DNA of 64,000 nt from DATBLE01 sp963791425 (GTDB lineage: Bacteria > Actinomycetota > Thermoleophilia > Gaiellales > Gaiellaceae). Positions within the stretch are counted from its first letter, which is position 1. Each line of letters starts with the position of its first letter. Under the pieces are notes generated by a model. That model did no database searches, had not been told where the DNA came from, and saw only the letters and a list, made by a program, of their open reading frames with translations. Below, piece by piece: positions 25,240-33,320 of the stretch. The stretch lies in NCBI GenBank assembly GCA_963791425.1, contig CAWBSE010000004.1:1-64000 (forward strand). Direction: 5' to 3'. The position numbers were made by a program, and so were the translations under genes.

Positions 25240-25775
25240 GCAGAGATCAGCAGCGGCGAGTCACGCCGGAGGCACCCGAAGTCGAAGAGATTCTCGCCAC
25301 GCTGTCGAGGCATTCGGTCTCGTTCGTCGTCATCGGCGGCGCGGCCGTCGTCCACCATGGGTTCCCCCGAATGACGAAGGACATCGACATCGTCCCCGAG
25401 CCCAGCAACACCAACCTGAACCGCCTGTGGAAGGCCCTGGTCGAGATGGAGGCGGAACCATTCCTGCTCGGAGAGTTCCGGGCAGACGAGCTCCCGCCGT
25501 TCACCCTCCAGAGCCTGCTCGACCTCGGCAACTGGGACCTGGCGACGAAGTACGGCCGAGTCGACGTTCTCCAGCAAGTGATGGGCAAACTGGAAACCGC
25601 GGACGACTACAAGGGCCTGGCCGAACGGGCGGACACGTCCGACTTCGACTTCGGAACCGTCCTCTTCGCCGGCTTCGACGATCTGATCGATCTCAAGAAC
25701 CTCGCCGGCCGCGCTCAGGACATGATCGACATCAGGGCGCTGAAAGAAGCGCGGGGCGACATCAGCCCGCATTAG
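25236..25775 (+). CDS. Nucleotidyltransferase-fold protein (DUF6036/AbiEii-like, putative toxin)
   Basis: 179 residues, ATG 25236. The nucleotidyltransferase signature is clear: FVVIGGAAVVHHGFPRMTKD then IDIV, i.e. a GG motif followed by the D-x-D metal pair. FDDLIDLKNLAGRAQDMID and IRALKEARGD at the end recur in DUF6036-type proteins. Such enzymes may transfer NMPs to tRNA or protein, as MenT and AbiEii do. Its expression is coupled to the preceding HTH gene. Substrate unknown. Confidence 0.7.
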   Translation: MSRDQQRRVTPEAPEVEEILATLSRHSVSFVVIGGAAVVHHGFPRMTKDIDIVPEPSNTNLNRLWKALVEMEAEPFLLGEFRADELPPFTLQSLLDLGNWDLATKYGRVDVLQQVMGKLETADDYKGLAERADTSDFDFGTVLFAGFDDLIDLKNLAGRAQDMIDIRALKEARGDISPH

Positions 25776-25891
25776 GCGCAGCCGTCCCCTGGCGCACGGG
25801 CCTGGGTGCGGGTTGTGCCGACGTCACCTAGCGCCTCCTGGTCGCTTGCCCGCACATAGCCTGGAGCGGGCTGTACTCGTACACTCCGGAC

Positions 25892-28800
25892 GTGCCCGCC
25901 TGCGCCCGGTGCGGGGAGATCAACCCTGACGAAGCCCGTCTCTGCTGGTCGTGCGGCGCGACGTTCCTCGGGCAGGGGCCGGGAGGTGGCGAGGAGCGGC
26001 GCGTCGTCTCGGTGCTCTTCGTCGATCTCGTCGACTTCACGGGGATCGTCGAGCGACTCGACCCCGAGGATCTGAGGCGCGTTCAGGCGCCGTACTTCCA
26101 GACCGTTCGGAGCGAACTGGAGCGATTCGGCGGTCGCGTCGAGAAGTACATCGGCGACGCCGTGATGGCGCTCTTCGGCGCCCCTGTCGCCTACGGCGAC
26201 GACCCGGAACGCGCGGTCCTCGCGGCGTTCGCGATCCTGGATGCGATCGAGCAGCTGAACGAGCGTGATCCCGAGATCGACCTGAAGGTCCGCATCGGCG
26301 TGAACACCGGCGAGGCGTTCGTCGATCTCGATGCCGAGATCTCGGGGGAGGGGATGGCGCTCGGGGACGTCGTCGTCACCGCGTTCCGTCTCCAGCAGGC
26401 CGCCCCTGTGGGCGGCATCTTCGTGGGAGAGGCGACCCACCGCGCGACGAGCCGGACGATCGAGTACGAACGGATCGAGCCCGTCGCTGCCAAAGGCAAA
26501 CCCGAGCCGGTCCGCGTCTGGGCGGCAATCGGGCAGCGCGACCCGGGCGGACGCCCCGGCGCGCAGCTCGTCGGCCGGAACGCCGAGCTCTCCTACCTGC
26601 GCTCGCTGGTCGCTCCACCGCACGACGGCCTGCGGACGGCCACACTGGTCGCGCCGCCCGGCATGGGGAAGTCGCGCCTTGTCTGGGAGCTCCGCGAGTC
26701 GTTCCCCGAAGACTCGACCGACGTCCTCTGGCGGCAGGGACGGTGCCTCTCCTACGGCCGCGGTGTGAGCTTCTCGGCCTTCGCGCAGATCGTCAAGGCA
26801 CACGCCGGGATCCTGGAGAGCGACCCGGCCGAAGCGGTCGAACGCAAGCTCGGCGCCGTGGTCGCCTCCGCCGTCGGCGACGAGGCTGCGCGCCCCTGGG
26901 CCGAGGCCTACCTCCGGCCTCTCGTCGGCCTGGAGGGTGCGGAGCGGCTGAGCGGCGACCACCGCGGCGAGGCGTTCTCGGCCTGGCGGCGATTCGTCGA
27001 GGGTCTCGCTGCTTCGGGCCGCGCCGTCCTCGTGTTCGAGGACCTGCACTGGGCCGACGACGGTCTCCTCGACTTCATCGAGCACCTGTGCCTCTGGGCG
27101 TCCGAGCTGCCGCTGACGATCATCTGCACCGCACGACCGGAGCTGCGCGACCGGCGCCCGGCATGGACGGGAGTCGTCCAGCTCGAACCGCTTTCGTCCG
27201 ACGACACCGCCGAGCTGCTCGGTGAATTGATGGGGCGCTCGGCGCTCTCCCCCGACGTCCGCGACGATCTCGTCGCCCGCACCGCCGGCAACGCGCTGTA
27301 CGCCGAGGAGTTCGTGCGCATGCTCCAGGAGCGCGGGGGCGACGTGGCCTTCGCGCTGCCCGAGTCGGTGCAGGCGATGATCGCTGCCCGGCTCGACGCG
27401 TTGCACCCCGAGGCGAAGGAACTTCTCCGCGCCGCGGCCGTGCTCGGAACGGGGTTCTGGGTGGGAGCGCTTGCACACATGAGCGGGCTGGGGGCGGAGC
27501 AGGTGGAACGACGGCTCGGCGAGCTGCAGTGGCGGGAGCTCGTCAGGCCGCAACCGCGGACGGCGGTGGCCGACGAGAGCCAGTACGCGTTCTGGCACGT
27601 CCTCGTCCGCGACGTCGCCTACTCCCAGATCCCACGAACCGCGAGGGTCGACAAGCACCGGGCGGCCGCGGAGTGGATCGAGTCGCTCGCCCCCGGCCGC
27701 GGCGATCTGACCGAGCTTCTCGCCCATCACTACGCGAGCGCGCTCGAGTACGCGAGCCTCGCCCGACGGGAAACCGACGACCTCACCGACCGTGCACGGA
27801 CGGCGCTCCGCGGCGCCGGCGAGCATGCGCTCGGCGTCTACGCATACGCCGCCGCCGCCCGGTACCTTCGAGAGGCACTGAAGCTCTGGCCGTCGGGCGA
27901 TCCCGCACGGCGGCAGCTGCTGTTCGAGCTCGGGACGGCGCTCTTCTGGTCGGAGCGCGGCGGCGACGCCGAGCTCGCCGAAGCGCACGAGGCGCTGGTT
28001 GCAGCCGGCGACCTGGGACTCGCCGCACAGGCGGCGGTGCTCCTGTGCCGCTCCGCGCTCGCCCGAGGCGATCGCGACGCCGCTGTCTCCCACGCTGCCG
28101 GGGCAGTCGATCTCCTCCGGGGATCGCCGCCCTCCCGCGAACAGGCCGAGGCTGTCAGCAACCTCGCCGCCCTGTACGCGGTCTCCGGCGAGTCCGGTCG
28201 CGCCCTGGCCGCGACCGAGGACGCGCTCGAACTCGCAGAGGCCCTGTCGCTCGACGAGATCAAGGCGGAGAGCCTCACCTTCCGCGGGCACGCCCGGATC
28301 GTCGCCGGCGACGGCGGAGGAATCGCCGATCTGGAGGAGGCGGTCGAGCTCGCCGAGAACGTGCGCGCCCCCGGCCTCGTACGCAGCTGTGCCAACCTGG
28401 CGACCTCTCTCGTCGAGCTCGGCGAGCTCGAACGGGCATGGGCCGTCTACGAGCGCGGCCGCGACGCGGCCGCACGGTTCGGAGACGAAGTCGGCCTCCA
28501 CTGGCTCGCCGCCGAGCGGCCCTATGAGCACTACTGGCGCGGTCGCTGGGACGACGCACTCGCCGTCGCCGAGTTCTCGCTGCGGGAGCCCGACGGCGGG
28601 TACGTCGAGCACGCGTGCCGAAGCGTGCGCGCCTGGATCCGGCTCGCCCGCGGCGATCGGGAGGGGGCGCTCGAGGATTCCGCGGCAGCGCTCGCGTTCG
28701 CCCGCCGCGCGAAGGACTCGGCCGCCCTGTGCCAGGGGCTGGCACTGAGGGCCCGGGTGCTCGCCGAGGCAGGGCTGAGCGACGAAGCGGCGCCGGTCAT

Positions 28801-29182
28801 CGCGGAGGCACTCGCACAGTCGACCGAATCCGGTCTTCTGCCGACGATCTGGACCGCGGACCTCGTCGACGCGCTTGCCGAGGTGGGCCGCGACGACGGA
28901 CTCGAGGGGCTGACACAGGGCCGGCAAAGCAGGACTCGCTGGGCGTCGGCGGCACGGCGGCTGGCCTGCGGTTCCTACGTGGAAGCCGCCGACGAGTACG
29001 CGGCAATCGGCGCCCGGCCGGAGGAGGCGAAGGCGCGCCTACGCGCGGCGGTCGCCCTGGCCGCGCAGGGGCACCAGGCGGCCGCCGACGCCGAGCTGAA
29101 ACGGGCACGCGCCTTCTACGGCGAGGTCGGGGCAGAGCAGTACACCGCCGCCGCCGAAGCGCGCCTGACCGCCCTCGCCTAG
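25892..29182 (+). CDS. Zinc ribbon-adenylate/guanylate cyclase-AAA/STAND-TPR signalling protein
   Basis: 1096 residues; GTG 25892 lies six bases after TACACT, suggesting a leaderless mRNA. Order: zinc ribbon with Cys4, 7, 18, 21; a class III cyclase domain (about 35-200) with metal-binding Asp in LFVDLVDFTG and KYIGDAVMALFG; an AAA ATPase with P-loop APPGMGKSRLVWELR and Walker B AVLVFEDLHWADDG; then about 550 residues of helical TPR-type repeats. This is a widespread actinobacterial architecture that couples ligand sensing to cyclic nucleotide production or allosteric control. A GACCTCCTGGT-like element lies upstream at 25832. Its stop overlaps the convergent next gene by four bases. Confidence 0.9.
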   Translation: MPACARCGEINPDEARLCWSCGATFLGQGPGGGEERRVVSVLFVDLVDFTGIVERLDPEDLRRVQAPYFQTVRSELERFGGRVEKYIGDAVMALFGAPVAYGDDPERAVLAAFAILDAIEQLNERDPEIDLKVRIGVNTGEAFVDLDAEISGEGMALGDVVVTAFRLQQAAPVGGIFVGEATHRATSRTIEYERIEPVAAKGKPEPVRVWAAIGQRDPGGRPGAQLVGRNAELSYLRSLVAPPHDGLRTATLVAPPGMGKSRLVWELRESFPEDSTDVLWRQGRCLSYGRGVSFSAFAQIVKAHAGILESDPAEAVERKLGAVVASAVGDEAARPWAEAYLRPLVGLEGAERLSGDHRGEAFSAWRRFVEGLAASGRAVLVFEDLHWADDGLLDFIEHLCLWASELPLTIICTARPELRDRRPAWTGVVQLEPLSSDDTAELLGELMGRSALSPDVRDDLVARTAGNALYAEEFVRMLQERGGDVAFALPESVQAMIAARLDALHPEAKELLRAAAVLGTGFWVGALAHMSGLGAEQVERRLGELQWRELVRPQPRTAVADESQYAFWHVLVRDVAYSQIPRTARVDKHRAAAEWIESLAPGRGDLTELLAHHYASALEYASLARRETDDLTDRARTALRGAGEHALGVYAYAAAARYLREALKLWPSGDPARRQLLFELGTALFWSERGGDAELAEAHEALVAAGDLGLAAQAAVLLCRSALARGDRDAAVSHAAGAVDLLRGSPPSREQAEAVSNLAALYAVSGESGRALAATEDALELAEALSLDEIKAESLTFRGHARIVAGDGGGIADLEEAVELAENVRAPGLVRSCANLATSLVELGELERAWAVYERGRDAAARFGDEVGLHWLAAERPYEHYWRGRWDDALAVAEFSLREPDGGYVEHACRSVRAWIRLARGDREGALEDSAAALAFARRAKDSAALCQGLALRARVLAEAGLSDEAAPVIAEALAQSTESGLLPTIWTADLVDALAEVGRDDGLEGLTQGRQSRTRWASAARRLACGSYVEAADEYAAIGARPEEAKARLRAAVALAAQGHQAAADAELKRARAFYGEVGAEQYTAAAEARLTALA

Positions 29183-29454
29183 TCCTTGTGGCCGGAGTGG
29201 GGCGGGTGGGCGCCGTCCGCCTTCTCGTCGGCGTGGACGAGGCCGACCCAACTGGTGGCCCGCAGTTCGGCGAGCAGCGCCTGTTGCGCGGCAACGTTGT
29301 CCGGCGACTCGACGAGCGCGTGAGCGCCTCCCTGCTCGTCGTAGAAGATCTGCCCCTCGCAGAGGCGACCGTCGTGCCGGCGACAGATCTGGGCGACTTC
29401 GTCGCGGCGCTCCCGCGGCGGGCTGGACCGAATCGACACCCAGTGGTACGGCAT
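29179..29454 (-). CDS. Small hypothetical protein
   Basis: 91 residues from ATG 29454. It reads YHWVSIRSSPPRERRDEVAQ, then GRLCEGQIFYDEQGGAHALV and ATSWVGLVHADEKADG. Strand-helix alternation suggests a ferredoxin-like alpha/beta domain, perhaps DUF4242-like. No family certain. Overlaps the end of the cyclase gene tail-to-tail. Confidence 0.6.
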   Translation of the reverse strand: MPYHWVSIRSSPPRERRDEVAQICRRHDGRLCEGQIFYDEQGGAHALVESPDNVAAQQALLAELRATSWVGLVHADEKADGAHPPHSGHKD

Positions 29455-29663
29455 GGGGGGATCGTGCAGGTTGTTCGGCGCGAATGCAAGGGCGGTTCGC
29501 TTGACAGTTGGCGGTCGCACCCTGACAATCGCGCCTTCGTTTCGGACCGCACCAACCTTGGAAGGGGGATGCGTCTGACGTGAGGTGATCGCTCCACCAG
29601 TGGCAGGTCGTTCCGGGATCTTCGCGTGAACTCGTAAACAGCACGGGACGGAAGGAGGCAGCA

Positions 29664-30017
29664 ATGGCTCTTCGCGACTTGGTGGTGCGCCAGCCGCAGC
29701 AGCCAATCGAACACGCATCGCCGATTGTCGGGCCGCGCCCGACGTACTTCGGGGCGAGCTCGCTCGATCCTCAGCATCCGATCCCGGCGCGGGAGGTGTG
29801 GGGGTATGTGTTCTGGGGGGTGCTCGGCGGGTGCATCCTCACCACCGAGGCGCTGGCCGCATTCTGGAACGGGTTCCCGATCCCGACGATCTCGGGGACG
29901 ACCGGGCACCTCGAGCAGCACTTCCACTGGTTCAAGCTGATCGTCGTCGGCAGCCTGGTCCTGATCGCGACCCGGATCACCTTCTACCCGTGGCCGTTCC
30001 GACGGCTCGACGACTGA
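29664..30017 (+). CDS. Two-helix membrane protein, tandem paralogue A
   Basis: 117 residues, ATG 29664 with GGAAGGAGGCAGCA ahead. After a soluble ~40-residue N-terminus, two membrane helices are seen: WGYVFWGVLGGCILTTEALA and WFKLIVVGSLVLIATRITF, ending FYPWPFRRLDD. The next gene encodes the same core, so this is a tandem duplication. Function unknown. Confidence 0.7.
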   Translation: MALRDLVVRQPQQPIEHASPIVGPRPTYFGASSLDPQHPIPAREVWGYVFWGVLGGCILTTEALAAFWNGFPIPTISGTTGHLEQHFHWFKLIVVGSLVLIATRITFYPWPFRRLDD

Positions 30018-30027
30018 GGAGGCGGAG

Positions 30028-30249
30028 ATGACCAAGCTCGAGGTCGGCTACCTGGTCTGGGGCCTGTTCGCGCTCTGCGTTCTCATCCCGGAATGCCTCG
30101 CCTACTTCGGGAAGAGCTTCACGCCGTTTCCCGGCGCGGCCCGAACGGCAGCGAACCTGGAGGCACGCTGGCCGCTGGCAGCGATGGTGGTCCTCGCTGG
30201 CCTCGCCATCCTCGCCGTCCACCTGATCTTCTACCCCTGGCCCGACTAG
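30028..30249 (+). CDS. Two-helix membrane protein, tandem paralogue B
   Basis: 73 residues, ATG 30028 with GAGGAGGCGGAG, ten bp after paralogue A. EVGYLVWGLFALCVLIPECL and AAMVVLAGLAILAVHLIF match helix 1 and helix 2 of the neighbour, with the same FYPWP ending. Shared landmarks include G-Y-x-x-W-G and a glutamate in helix 1. Likely co-translated and possibly hetero-oligomeric. Confidence 0.7.
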   Translation: MTKLEVGYLVWGLFALCVLIPECLAYFGKSFTPFPGAARTAANLEARWPLAAMVVLAGLAILAVHLIFYPWPD

Positions 30250-30256
30250 GAGGCGC

Positions 30257-30333
30257 GCGGAAAATTGACGGAGTGACGACGGAATCGCTAGAGTGGCGCC
30301 ATGGCGACGGCGTTCGCGGAAGAGGCAGTGCGC
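30257..30333 (+). repeat. Duplicated promoter plus first 11 codons of the MbcA-like antitoxin gene
   Basis: 77 bp that match 45388-45464 at most positions. It contains TTGACG (30265), an 18-bp spacer, TAGAGT (30289), and ATG at 30301 encoding MATAFAEEAVR. After GTGCGC the match ends and the frame stops at 18 residues. An orphan start of the antitoxin-toxin module at 45432, left by deletion or carried by a duplication. Confidence 0.8.
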
Positions 30334-30414
30334 GCTCAGTGAGCGGCCTCGCGAACTGAACTCCAACCGTAATGCTCCGCGGAACCTGAACAGACTGACG
30401 CCGTCACCGCCACG

Positions 30415-31374
30415 TCACCGCTGGAGCATCGCCTGGATTGCGGCGACCGAGTGCGCGGTCGAGAAGGTGCGCCGGCCGTCCGCGTAACATCTGCCGGCCA
30501 GCTCGGGTCGTGTTTCGACCTGACCGGGATCGGTGACCCGCAGGCACGGAGAGCAGGGCCAGGAGCCGTCGGCAAGCTGGGTGCGGAGGAGCTGCAGGGC
30601 CGCCGCCGCGAGCCGACTGCTCTCGAGGTCCAGAGCGAGCCCGGCGGCGAGCAGGTGGGCGGCCGGCGGTGTCGATTGCGTGTCGGCGAGTGCCGTCCTG
30701 ACGGCGTCCTCGATTCGCGGGCTGCGGAGCCCCACCCGTGTGCACGCCCACAGCGCGTAGTGCGGTCCGACCCACCAGTAGCTCGCGAACTCTGAAGACG
30801 TCCACGCCGCATCGAGCCATCCCAGCGCTCGCGTCGCGGGCTCCGTGCGTCCGTACCTTCGCAGGGCTTCGACGGCAGCAATGGTGACGTCCGGGTGGGG
30901 CGCCTGCCAGCCGTTCAGCAGGTTCCCGTTCGGAACATAGGTGGAGAAGCCCCCGGCGGGGGTTTGTGCGCGCAGCAGGGCCTGGAGCAGGAAGTCGGGG
31001 ACAGGAAGTTCGAAGCGGTGGAGAACTACCAGCGCCTGGGCGGTGCTGTCGCTGTCGACGCCGACGCGACGGTTGTAACCCCAGCCTCCGTCTTCGGGAC
31101 CGATCGAGCCGAGATGCAGCGCGGCGCACCTGCAGGCGCAGGTGAGTGCGGGCACGTTCTCGACGACCCAGGCAACATGCGCGGTCAGCCAGGTGGTCGA
31201 AGCGCCGGGGGGAAGCAGGAAGCCCTTCCAGACGCCGTCCCGCCCCTGGCGGCGCCGAAGGAAGGACACGCCGAGCTCGAGCGCGTGCTCGAGTGTTCCC
31301 TCGTCGAGGCTCGGATGGGCATGCGCGAGTCCGCGCCGGACACCGACGCTGAACCGGGGGCGTCTGGCGATCAT
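30415..31374 (-). CDS. Squalene-cyclase/prenyltransferase-like alpha-toroid protein
   Basis: 319 residues, ATG 31374 overlapping the stop of the previous gene (ATGA). Repeated helical pairs carry QW-like loops, DGVWKGFLLPPG, EDGGWGYNRRVG, PAGGFSTYVPNG and ADGSWPCSPC, as in the alpha/alpha barrel of squalene-hopene cyclases and protein prenyltransferases. At about half the size of a full cyclase, it has one barrel. I cannot see an unambiguous DxDD protonation motif (DSDSTAQ is the nearest), so catalysis is uncertain. Last gene of the leftward run, next to an isoprenoid-synthase-like gene. Confidence 0.7.
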   Translation of the reverse strand: MIARRPRFSVGVRRGLAHAHPSLDEGTLEHALELGVSFLRRRQGRDGVWKGFLLPPGASTTWLTAHVAWVVENVPALTCACRCAALHLGSIGPEDGGWGYNRRVGVDSDSTAQALVVLHRFELPVPDFLLQALLRAQTPAGGFSTYVPNGNLLNGWQAPHPDVTIAAVEALRRYGRTEPATRALGWLDAAWTSSEFASYWWVGPHYALWACTRVGLRSPRIEDAVRTALADTQSTPPAAHLLAAGLALDLESSRLAAAALQLLRTQLADGSWPCSPCLRVTDPGQVETRPELAGRCYADGRRTFSTAHSVAAIQAMLQR

Positions 31375-32339
31375 CCGATCAGCTCGCGGTGGAAGGCGAC
31401 CGTCCGGCGGTAGGTCCCGTCGCCTGCGAGGCGGGCAGCGTCCAGGGTGGATGCGAGCGCGTACTCGAGACGGTCCGCGATCCGGCCGTGCGCCCGCGAG
31501 CCGGCGACGAGCCGAGCCGCGCCGCGAGCGCACGCGGTAGTGCGGGCTGCGCTAGAACCACCTGCGCCGAGGAACGCATTCGGGCGGAGCCGCCGGAGGT
31601 CGGCCGCCAGGTCGAGCCAGTCGTCCCAGAGCCAGAGGAACCTCGCGAGCGCGCGGAAGAGGCGGGCGGTGCTCGGGTGCCGGTCGATGAGCGACCCGAT
31701 GAAGACGACCGGAAGCGTCTTTGCGAGGAACGGATCGGGCGTGACCCTCAGCTCGCTCCAGAACATCGCTGCGAGCAGGTCTCCCAGCTGGTCGAGCCGG
31801 CTCGGTTGCCCGCGGAGGCGCCTGCCGGTCGCCGTGAGGGCGGTATCGAAGAGGCGGATCAACGGCTCGAGCTCCCGGAGTTCCGACGAAAGCGCATCAG
31901 CGGCCCGGTCGGGCTCTGCCAGCCGGGCGCGAAGCCGATCGGGGGCGAGCGCGCCGGCGAGCGGCGCCACCCGCCTCGGCGTGTCGTCGACGACGCTGTC
32001 GAACAACGCGAAGGCGAGGTTGAATCGGCCTGCCTCGACGCGGGCGGTTCCGGTCGCCGTGCCCGGTAGGCCGGCAAGTGCCGTGCCCCACCAGGCGATT
32101 CGCCTCAGCCGCTCGGGGTCACCGCGCACGCCCGACGTGGCTCCGGCGAGCAGCCGCGCCTCGCGTCCGGGCAGTACGCGCTCGAGCTGGGCGGCCGTCA
32201 GGGCCAGCTTGCCCTCGCGGTCGGCGGCCGGCAGATGCTCCCGCAGCCGCGCGATCAGACCGGCCCGGGACGGGCCTGCGGATCCGAGTCGGCAGCGAAC
32301 CCAGCGGCTATCCCCAAATGCTGTTGTCGCCGAGCGCAC
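31371..32339 (-). CDS. Class I isoprenoid-synthase-like protein
   Basis: 322 residues from GTG 32339 (32 bp inside the previous gene) to 31371. All-helical. Two acidic stretches, FALFDSVVDDTPRR near residue 112 and FLWLWDDWLDLAADLRRLRP near 245, are placed like the two Asp-rich motifs of polyprenyl synthases and class I terpene synthases (DDxxD). RPNAF after the second is also usual. The match is remote and inferred from motifs. Coupled to the toroid protein downstream: a class I plus class II-like pair suggests terpenoid chemistry or prenylation. Confidence 0.5.
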   Translation of the reverse strand: MRSATTAFGDSRWVRCRLGSAGPSRAGLIARLREHLPAADREGKLALTAAQLERVLPGREARLLAGATSGVRGDPERLRRIAWWGTALAGLPGTATGTARVEAGRFNLAFALFDSVVDDTPRRVAPLAGALAPDRLRARLAEPDRAADALSSELRELEPLIRLFDTALTATGRRLRGQPSRLDQLGDLLAAMFWSELRVTPDPFLAKTLPVVFIGSLIDRHPSTARLFRALARFLWLWDDWLDLAADLRRLRPNAFLGAGGSSAARTTACARGAARLVAGSRAHGRIADRLEYALASTLDAARLAGDGTYRRTVAFHRELIG

Positions 32340-32763
32340 TGCTGGCGGACACCTTCCCGGTGAGCCGCTCCTCGCCGATCATGATGACCGCCGAGCCGTC
32401 GACGCTGTCGATGTCGAGCGTGGCTCCTCCTCCTGCGCTCGTGTCGCCGGTGTCGGTCACGACCGTGATGTTCAGGCCAACGGCCCATTCCTTCAGCTCG
32501 CAGTTGCTCGATTCGGGGCAAGCCTTCTGCCGGGTCGCCACGCCCGGGCCGCTGCCGTGATAGACGTTCGTGATCTCGATCATCGTCGCCGGCTTCTCCA
32601 CCCAGTCGGTGACGGTGCTTCCCCAGATGTTCTTCGTCTGCTCGCGGTGGTAGACGGTGACCTCGGTGCCGATGCTCTTGTAGGCGAGGTAGTTGTTCTT
32701 CCACGCGTGGATCTCGGCTTTCCAGTCCCCGGCGTGGGTGAAGACGGTCACATCGTTCGCCAT
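32308..32763 (-). CDS. Hypothetical beta-rich protein of the leftward cluster
   Basis: 151 residues, ATG 32763 preceded by GAAAGGACAGCG. Reads NDVTVFTHAGDWKAEIHAWK, VTVYHREQTKNIWGSTVTDW, IEITNVYHGSG, LNITVVTDTGDTSAGGG, then VIMIGEERLTGKVSASSALG. Strong strand character, two cysteines (KACPESSNCEL). No signal peptide. Not recognised. Confidence 0.6.
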   Translation of the reverse strand: MANDVTVFTHAGDWKAEIHAWKNNYLAYKSIGTEVTVYHREQTKNIWGSTVTDWVEKPATMIEITNVYHGSGPGVATRQKACPESSNCELKEWAVGLNITVVTDTGDTSAGGGATLDIDSVDGSAVIMIGEERLTGKVSASSALGDNSIWG

Positions 32764-32788
32764 CGCTGTCCTTTCAGATCGAAGTTGG

Positions 32789-33235
32789 TCAGAGCTCCAG
32801 GATCCTGGCCAGCGCCCGTGGATCGACGCGGCTGGGCGATTGGAGGCCCTCGAAGAAGCCGTGGGCGCGGATGAGATGCACGATCAGACCCGGGCCGGCC
32901 AGGCGGTCGCCGGTTCGCCGGTTGCGCAGGTGCCACTCGACGGAGGCGTGCCGGACGCCCCCCGCCGCCGGGCACTGACCGCTGTGCGGCTCCGGCGCCC
33001 ACGGACAGATCTGGAAGCCGGTGAAGACCTCGATGCCGATGTCGAAGCGGTCATCGACCCGCGCGGACCGCCCGCGGGACGCCTCGGCAGCATCGATCAG
33101 CCGGTCGAGGGGGGTGGCGAGCTCCTCGGCCGACAGGCCCAGCTCCTCGAGTGTCCGGGCATCCGCCTCGAGCACGTCCTTCAGGCGCTCGTCCTCGCCC
33201 AGAAAGCCGCGCTGCGAAAACGCGCCGGGCCGCAT
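32789..33235 (-). CDS. Conserved hypothetical protein of the leftward cluster
   Basis: 148 residues. RLKDVLEADARTLEELGLSA, then EVFTGFQICPWAPEPHSGQC, and LVHLIRAHGFFEGLQSPSRV. The CPWAP and His/Cys positions could bind metal. It resembles a recurrent bacterial hypothetical family with FQICPWAP and GPGLIVHLIR, whose role I do not know. The start may lie slightly upstream. Confidence 0.6.
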   Translation of the reverse strand: MRPGAFSQRGFLGEDERLKDVLEADARTLEELGLSAEELATPLDRLIDAAEASRGRSARVDDRFDIGIEVFTGFQICPWAPEPHSGQCPAAGGVRHASVEWHLRNRRTGDRLAGPGLIVHLIRAHGFFEGLQSPSRVDPRALARILEL

Positions 33236-33320
33236 CCGGCGCTCAAGCTCCTCGGTCGGTATCGACGGATCGCTACTCGCGCGGGCTCACCTCCTCAGCG
33301 GACGATAGTCGGCCCTCGGC

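Noticed and set aside
25772..28927. A 1051-residue minus-strand frame opposite the cyclase-STAND gene
   Set aside because: It mirrors the GC-rich codons of the plus-strand gene, has no domain motif, and is a shadow.
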